Shown here in pieces: positions 58,398 to 64,000 of a stretch of 64,000 nucleotides of DNA. The DNA comes from Timema cristinae (Eukaryota > Arthropoda > Insecta > Phasmatodea > Timematidae): the NCBI GenBank assembly GCA_039000515.1, contig JBCFYV010000001.1:35259620-35323619 (forward strand), given 5' to 3'. The notes beneath the pieces are model-generated. The model was not told where the DNA came from and did not search any database. It saw nothing but the letters and a program-made list of their open reading frames with translations. Each line of letters starts with the position of its first letter. Positions within the stretch are counted from its first letter, which is position 1. Both the position numbers and the translations under genes were made by a program.

Positions 58398-59195
58398 GGG
58401 CAGGTCTTATGATTCCTGGATCGATATTAATCTGGCCGTTAAATATTTTTATCTGTTCGATAAGTTAAAAGCATCATTGACCGCCAGATAGCATTTATCT
58501 ACCAGATAAAATGTATTTATCAATCACATTTTTATCGGGAGGTTTAAGCACATGATAACTTTTATCTGAAAGTTAAAATTGGTGTTGCCATATTGACATA
58601 TTGTTTTTCACGAAGTTTCACATATCCGAATCTGTTTTTAGGTTAAAATCTTGGTTCGTGTGTTTAGTAAGCACAGGCCCAGGCTTTAACTATATATAAA
58701 GTTATAACATTTAACTCACACGTTTAAAAAAACTGACAAGCTATTTGTAGAGTTATCCTTATATAAGAACAAATTACTTAAATGTGAGTACAATCAATGA
58801 AATTTTGAAGACCTTGTACCAAAATAATGACCACATTTTGGCAGACATCGATATTAATACTCGAAAGACATCTTAGTTTCTGCACCCACGTGACACCATC
58901 TGTTTACTTGCACTCGTTTAGCCGCCATTATTAAACAAATGTTGAGCGTTGTCACCACTCGCTAAGTTGTAGTGGTAGCAGCAGGGTTTATACGCATGCG
59001 CGCACCATTACAAACAGTACCAACCTTGCGTTTTTATTGCATACAAATATATTTATCCTTCACATAGATATCCAGTAGATAAGTTCAGTTCATAATACGC
59101 ATAACTTGCATATTAAAGAGGCTGATAACCTTTATCTGGTCACTAGCTTTAACCTCCCGATAGCAATATTTATCCGGTAGTCATATTACCGGCCC
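58398..59195. mobile_element. PIF/Harbinger-like element with TAA duplication
   Basis: The left end gggcaggtcttatgattcct and the right end (reverse complement gggccggtaatatgactacc) match, and the similarity continues inward for about 45 bases. taa flanks both ends (58395-58397 and 59196-59198), as expected for PIF/Harbinger. Both arms carry several ttatctg / cagataaa motifs. The right half holds an NRF-1-like site (acgcatgcgcgcacc) and cacgtgac, i.e. promoter-like sequence. No transposase frame, so non-autonomous. Confidence 0.7.
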
Positions 59196-59286
59196 TAAGT
59201 GACATGTAAACAGATAATTAGTCTAAGGATCAAGCTAAGCTACTGTGTAATTTTAAAGAAATTATATCCATAAAATAGTCCAAGAC

Positions 59287-59436
59287 CTGCCTCGGTGGCC
59301 GCTTGGTCCAAGGAGTCACTCTTGCAATTGACAAGACTGACAATCACAGAAAGAGCAAAGTTCGAATCCCGGTCGATGTTTTAAGAGTAGTTTTTATAAA
59401 ATAGTTTACACTCTCTCCAGGTAAATGCAGGTGGAT
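59287..59436 (+). repeat. SINE-C, 3'-truncated
   Basis: A well-kept tRNA head (ctgcctcggtggccgcttgg, tccaaggagtcactc) and B box (agttcgaatcccggtcgat). The body stops near gtaaatgcaggtgg and the tail is lost. Confidence 0.75.
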
Positions 59437-59444
59437 GGAAAACA

Positions 59445-59645
59445 TAGATTCCAAGTTTTATCACAAAATTGGTGAAATTATTTTGGTTCAGGGCTGAGAA
59501 AAGACACACAGAAAGACAGACAGACAGACACGGTAGTGCGAAAATTAAGTTTTCAGTTTCGGTGGATCATGAAACGTGGATATTTATCAAAATCTCTAAT
59601 TATATATTTATTTGAAGGTCACAATAATTTATCTACGGGAAGGGA
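59445..59645 (+). repeat. Interspersed repeat R2, partial copy 5
   Basis: gacagacagacagacacggt, gcgaaaattaagttttcagt, ggatcatgaaacgtggatat and tttatcaaaatctctaat match, in reverse, the start of copy 3. A (gaca)n run is part of it. Confidence 0.45.
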
Positions 59646-59779
59646 TCGCGATAAAGTAAAAATGATAACATTTCGGACTAGGTGAAGGATTTGATTAAAA
59701 TTTAAAGCAGATCAACGAACGTTTATGACATATTTTGCTTTCTTTAAGCACATTTACCAATCGCTTTTCTTTATTTATC

Positions 59780-60034
59780 CACCCGCCTCGGTGGCGTAGT
59801 TGGCTAACGTGCTTGTCGTGTTGAGTTCGACTGCTGAGGATGGGGAAATCGATGTTCGAATCTCGGACGGGTGAACTGGGGGTGGTTTTTCCTAAATGGT
59901 TTTCCACTCTCCCTACACGCAAATGCTGGTTCACTTCATCTAATTCAACCTTCCCAATTCCTAATCCATTAGCGAAATTAGTACTTAAAGCGTATAACCT
60001 GAACGGGTAGTAAGACGCGGTGCTAAATATTAAT
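59780..60034 (+). repeat. SINE-B, full length
   Basis: Head cgcctcggtggcgtagttgg and ctaacgtgc, B box gatgttcgaatctcggac, body tttccactctccctacacgc, tail cctgaacgggtagtaagacg. Confidence 0.92.
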
Positions 60035-60077
60035 ACTAGCTTTATTTATGGGATTTGATTAAGTTTGCTACCCACTT

Positions 60078-60275
60078 CAGGGGCAGAATGGTCTAACGCG
60101 TCACTATCGTGTTATACTGGCCTGCTGATGACCGTGATATTGAGGTTCAAATCCTGGTTGAGTCTACTGATGTTAGTTTTTCCTAGATAGTTTCTCACTC
60201 ACCCTTATTGCAAATTTGGGTAGATTTCCTATAAATTTATTTCTTCTTAACCCCTACTCATTTATAACCGTCAAA
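60078..60275 (+). repeat. SINE-C, 3'-truncated
   Basis: gggcagaatggtctaacgcg, ttgaggttcaaatcctggtt, ttttcctagatagtttctca. It ends near taaccgtcaaatatcc without the shared tail, about 55 bases before the long-TIR element. Confidence 0.7.
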
Positions 60276-60330
60276 TATCCTTATATCCTGAATAATAGTG
60301 AGGAGAGGGTTGGGGGGTGGGGGAAGGTGG

Positions 60331-60587
60331 GGGGCTGGCCCATATTCCGTTGGAATTTTGCTTATAGAGGATTTCATTTCAGAGATAATTAGATATGTGT
60401 CTAGTGATGTTTTTCGTCTTGGGTTTATGTTTGAATATCGTAAGTTTCTTCAAAATGGCCGCCAAATATAATACATGGTTTTAAACGTTTAACAGCATCT
60501 AATTCGTAATGTAGCCAAGTTTGGTATCAAATGAAAGCTCTTATTCGTAGTAACGCAATTAATCACAGTTTATTTACATATTGTAAC
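60331..60587 (+). repeat. Left long terminal inverted repeat
   Basis: From ggggctggcccatattccgt to tttatttacatattgtaac. Its reverse complement is found at 62868-63123 with roughly 75-80% identity. Exactly shared blocks include gttggaattttgc, caaatgaaagctcttattc and aatggccgccaaatat (aatggccaccaaatat in the partner). Confidence 0.85.
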
Positions 60588-60666
60588 ATCAAATTCATAA
60601 CAATAGCATTTAAATTGTGGTGTAAAGTATTTTATTATTTATAAAAAATAATAAGCACCTCAACAT

Positions 60667-62818
60667 GATACGGGCAGACCAAGAGGGAAAATGTGACTTA
60701 CATGTGTTAGCATCGCAAAGAGCACTTCTTTTGTTCTTTACATTTGGAAAAAAAATTTAAACAATACGGAGGCTGAACATCTTGAAGATTGCAAGACAAT
60801 GGAAGAATTATATCCCACCCTTTATGCATCATTCAAGAAGGGAAGGGCAACATTTTTGCTCACCATGGAACCATAAAGTTTATTAGTGTTTGAAGGTAAC
60901 AAGCTCTTGAGCAGGCCTATAATAAATCTTCTAAAGGTCATAGAGGTATCATAGTTCTTACTTTTCAGAATCAAGCAGTTGCAAAAGAGACGTCACTAAA
61001 CGTGAGAAATTATGCATTAGTCAGTTCTATAGGAAGATGTGCAATCTCCAAGTTGATTATGATTACACATTACATCATGAACTCTAACCCACTTTAACTT
61101 ATTCAGATGAGGAACGCATTAAATATATCATGTAATTCATCATTGAACAAAAATATATGTTTTATGTATATAATGCTCAAACAAGTTGTACAACATTATC
61201 ACTGGTAAACATTTGATGAAACTGAAGAGAACTTTAAGTTTACATGTTACAAAATGGGATAAACAGCATACAAGCCATTCGGGTTAGAAATATTTGTTGA
61301 AAAGTCCAAGAAGCTTTTCGGTAAAGTGGCTAAAATGATGATGATGTCCATTTCTCAGCAACACATTAAAAATATTTCCCCCAAAATGAGTCTTCTGATG
61401 CCGAACATTTAATTAATGTTGCACGAGAAAGAGGATACTTCATTGATCAGTTGTTATTCTATGAACTCGTTTCTACTTCGTTCTTTTTGACAAAAGATGG
61501 ATTTCTAAAAACACTGATAAGGCAAGTTTGTTACAATAACTAGAGAAAGATCTTAAAGAATCAACTTTCAAAACGTCTCCTCCTTCGTATCACCCCACTG
61601 CAACCTTGTTTGATTTTATGTTAATTACACGATAAACTCAAGCATCAAAGGCTAGTTCTATGAAGACTTTTGGGGACTTAGCAAAGCTTATCATTCAGAG
61701 AAAAGAATTGATTGCACTAAACTCTATGATTGATATATTCTTTGTTTATACAAAGAAAATATTTTTAAATCAACTGAACGACCAAAGAAAAAACCAGCCT
61801 TTCAATTAACATGAAAATTTATAGAGTGGGAAGCCCCTATTCCAAATAATATGCATGCGTTATGGGCACCATAAAGTAATAAATACTATTTGGAATAGGT
61901 CTTCACTCAATACCTGAAAGAATGCAATGATTTCATTGGCAAGCCTATTTATACTGGCAAACTTGGTGAGGATGGACAGAAAAGCATACTTCTTGAAAAT
62001 GGCAAGAAGAAGATATTTCATCTTTTTATTTTGACCCGGAGAATGCTGATGAGTGGCTACTTCTTAATGTACATTATGCATTCGCTAGAATTTTGGAGCG
62101 CATTGTAATAGCATCCTTAGACACTGATTTCTTTGTATGCGCAGTGTATCATTTATTTAAAACTTTTAAAAATTAAGGATTGTCTGAGCTATGGGTTCTC
62201 TGTGGAAAGAGCATTACATCACGTGCAGTGCTGATTCATGAAATTTTTGAGATCCTGGGGCACAGAATGATTGTAATAACAGCCTTACATTCCATCACTG
62301 TATGTGACATGACAAGCAAATTTGGGACAAAGCCTACAGCTTTAGAGCATAGTAAGCTGTCACCACATCTACTACAAAAATTTGGTAAAACAGACCTCAG
62401 TGAAACAATGATGGATGACGCATAAGAATTTTTGTTGGAATTTTAACATCAAATTTAACTATTGGAAACCAATTTTGGGACACCAGTATAATTAAATGAA
62501 AAGGCTCCATCTAGAGAAGCTCACATCACCTTCTACCATATACTATTACACATCGAACGAAGTTTTTTCAATGTTATAGGTGATACCATGTATTTGTTGA
62601 TGCACCCACCCTTCTACCAACATTGTATGGATATATAGAGTAAGATGATGAACTGCAGCCACAAGTCAACGGTGAAACTATTCCTGATTATTTTCGACAT
62701 CTCTACACTTGCAAAAATTATTTCAGAAGCACTGTCTGCTCATGTCACAAACAAAGGAGTTTCATGTTCAAGATTTTGCAAGCGTACAACAAACTGCCAC
62801 AATATACATAATAAATAG
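60667..62818 (+). pseudogene. Decayed gene of the invertebrate 'GCDTTS' family
   Basis: Many frameshifts and stops, but conserved blocks occur in order. (1) From the ATG at 60667: MIRADQEGKCDLHVLASQRA, like the family's 'REGxWxLHLxA' block. (2) About 61414-61525: VARERGYFIDQLLFYELVST, like 'LExxFKYELxxxPPALF'. (3) About 61650-61770: MKTFGDLAKLI and MIDIFFVYTKKIF, like 'TFxDLxxxY' and 'xxVVFDxY'. (4) About 61925-62100: CNDFIGKPIYTGKLG and ENADEWLLLNVHYA, like the acidic 'xEADTxLxxHA' block. (5) About 62117-62175: SLDTDFFVCAVYHL, like 'DTDVLVLxxHH'. (6) 62170-62425: LSELWVLCGK and LHSITVCDMTSKFGTK, like 'HAxTGCDTTSxxFGxGK'. (7) The end: CSRFCKRTTNCHN, like the Cys-rich tail. The family resembles PIN/FEN-type nucleases in its acidic motifs; its function is not established. 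Glycine of GCD is lost here, so this copy is inactive. Confidence 0.75.
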
Positions 62819-62867
62819 AATACTTGTGCACATAAATATTTTGCATTTCACTTAAATGTATATGAGC

Positions 62868-63123
62868 ATATGTAAATAGAATGTGATTAGTTGCAGTTTC
62901 ATGAATAAGAGCTTTCATTTGATAAAAAAAAACTTGGTTACATTACAAATAAAGTGCTGCTATACGCTTAAAACCATTTACCATATTTGGTGGCCATTTA
63001 AAAAAAAACTTATGACATTCAGGTCATTTACCAAGATGAAAAACATCATTTAGACATATATTTTATGATATCTGAAAAGAAATACTCTATACGCAAAATT
63101 CCAACAAGACCTGGGCCGGCTCC
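62868..63123 (-). repeat. Right long terminal inverted repeat
   Basis: Mirror of 60331-60587. On the plus strand it ends caaaattccaacaagacctg then ggccggctcc. A few poly(A) stretches (near 62926 and 63001) have expanded relative to the left arm. Confidence 0.85.
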
Positions 63124-63226
63124 TAGACTATAATTAACAAGACGTGGCCACAAAAAAAAAAATTAAACTTAGACTTTAGAAATGGGGTCACTTCTATTTC
63201 AATCGTTCCATTTAAACGGATGACTA

Positions 63227-63529
63227 ATGTTCCAGGAAAAAAATATAAAGAAACATATCTGGGAAAAATTTCCATCTTTCATCTGCAATCCAAGCCTGAC
63301 CTCTTCCCCTTCATATCATACTAAAGTAACCGGCATATGTGCGGTTCTACAGGCGAGACAAGAAACCCTCCCTTCCAATTCTGTGCCCAGTACCCATGAC
63401 GTATCGACACCTCAGGGTTTGAAACCGGACTTAAGCGTAATGGGTTGTGTCACGTATCAGTCCTCTCACAGCATGATCAATAAGCCACGGAGTGTTTGCT
63501 CCAAATACCTCTCCCTTATCTTACCCTAA
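63227..63529 (+). CDS. Unrecognised 100-codon ORF
   Basis: True ATG at 63227 and stop at 63527-63529, in a stretch distinctly richer in GC than the flanks. The peptide begins MFQEKNIKKHIWEKFPSF and is Ser/Pro/Thr-rich later (SNSVPSTHDVSTPQGLKPDL). No signal peptide, membrane span or domain is recognisable. It begins about 100 bases beyond the right TIR and could be debris of another repeat or an exon. Start context aatgttcc is poor. Confidence 0.2.
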   Translation: MFQEKNIKKHIWEKFPSFICNPSLTSSPSYHTKVTGICAVLQARQETLPSNSVPSTHDVSTPQGLKPDLSVMGCVTYQSSHSMINKPRSVCSKYLSLILP

Positions 63530-64000
63530 GTAGAATACTGACATAGCTACAAGATATCTAGGATTTTACTTAATATAGTACGATCCATTTATTATGAACC
63601 CTAGGAGTTCAACATTTTGGATAATTCCTATATTATTTTCAGACAATATAAACAACAATATCTAAGTGAAATGAAATATATTTATTTATTTATTTATTCA
63701 AAACTTGACTTAAAAGATATTTGTGAGAAACAGTAAAATATATGTTTTTTTAAATGATTTCGAAAAAGATAACCTATTAATTTAGTTCTCTGTTCTTTAC
63801 CAATTTACGTATACTTCCCAACATTTAATATGCTTTATTAACGAATCAAAATAATGTTAAACCTATGAGATTTGGCTTTATTATAATTTTAATAAATTAT
63901 GCTCTGGATTAAATATCTAATACAAAAATGTTCACGAACTAAATAGTGTTTTTAATTTACTAAGAATTACGATACACACATGTCTTTGTATGTACTACTT
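63530..64000. other. No recognisable feature
   Basis: AT-rich spacer with a (ttta)n microsatellite at about 63678-63702. Confidence 0.5.

Larger units (their letters stand above)
60331..63123 (+). mobile_element. 2.8-kb long-TIR element carrying a GCDTTS-family gene
   Basis: Two inverted repeats of about 256 bp enclose one decayed gene that fills the interior: 80 bases separate the left TIR from its first ATG, and 49 bases separate its stop from the right TIR. The outermost bases pair as GGGGCTGGCCCA against GGAGCCGGCCCA. No target duplication was recognised. The arrangement of one protein between long TIRs is what a DNA transposon would show. The protein family is not a named transposase that I know of, so the element is left unclassified. 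An alternative is a MITE-like TIR pair that captured the gene. Confidence 0.7.

Overview
The window is AT-rich, repeat-dense, gene-poor DNA from an invertebrate animal nuclear genome, plausibly an arthropod. The evidence is the many short interspersed elements (SINEs) with RNA polymerase III boxes and (TAA)n tails, RTE-like and CR1/Jockey-like LINE remnants, hAT, PIF/Harbinger-like and Helitron-like elements with recognisable ends, splice-site-flanked exon-like sequence, and no bacterial-type operons. The species cannot be fixed from this sequence. No complete cellular protein-coding gene can be supported. The best cellular coding candidate is one short internal exon near 1.23-1.29 kb; nearly everything else that can be named is mobile DNA or its debris.

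Layout. 0-7.4 kb: diverged 106-bp tandem units, SINEs, the exon candidate, a palindromic MITE, a pyrimidine-rich tract beside a small unrecognised minus-strand ORF, and the first of two arrays of a 46-bp satellite next to LINE debris, then a promoter-like GC-rich patch. 7.4-11 kb: SINEs, one split by a hAT element, and a tail-to-tail SINE pair. 11-29 kb: AT-rich spacer with an interspersed repeat family (called R2 here), more MITEs, SINEs, and a patch rich in homeodomain-type sites near 22.7 kb. 29-33 kb: a GC-rich island, a hierarchical minisatellite (31.0-31.8 kb) and two adjacent R2 copies. 33-47 kb: Helitron-like repeats, MITEs, a LINE 3' end with (TAA)n tail, many SINEs, the second 46-bp satellite array with its parent LINE fragment, and a second RTE-like fragment. 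47-60 kb: SINEs, a short hAT element with a perfect 8-bp target duplication, AT-rich microsatellite, and a PIF/Harbinger-like element with TAA duplications.

Most striking region, 60.3-63.1 kb: a 2.8-kb element bounded by long inverted repeats of about 256 bp. It encloses one decayed gene of a widespread, poorly characterised invertebrate family, recognised by an N-terminal 'REGxxxLHL'-like block, an internal 'DDTDxLVL'-like block and an 'HAxTGCDTTS'-like block. The gene fills the space between the repeats, which suggests that this family can be the cargo or the mobility protein of a DNA transposon. A second notable point is that the 46-bp satellite reads, on the minus strand, as the last codons of the neighbouring LINE reverse transcriptase (WIELAQDRDR-like), so it appears to have grown by amplification of that coding tail.

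Three SINE families (called A, B and C here) have different tRNA-like heads but share one 3' domain (cccgaacgggtagtaagac then gcggtgctaa and TAA repeats). About thirty full or partial copies occur on both strands.
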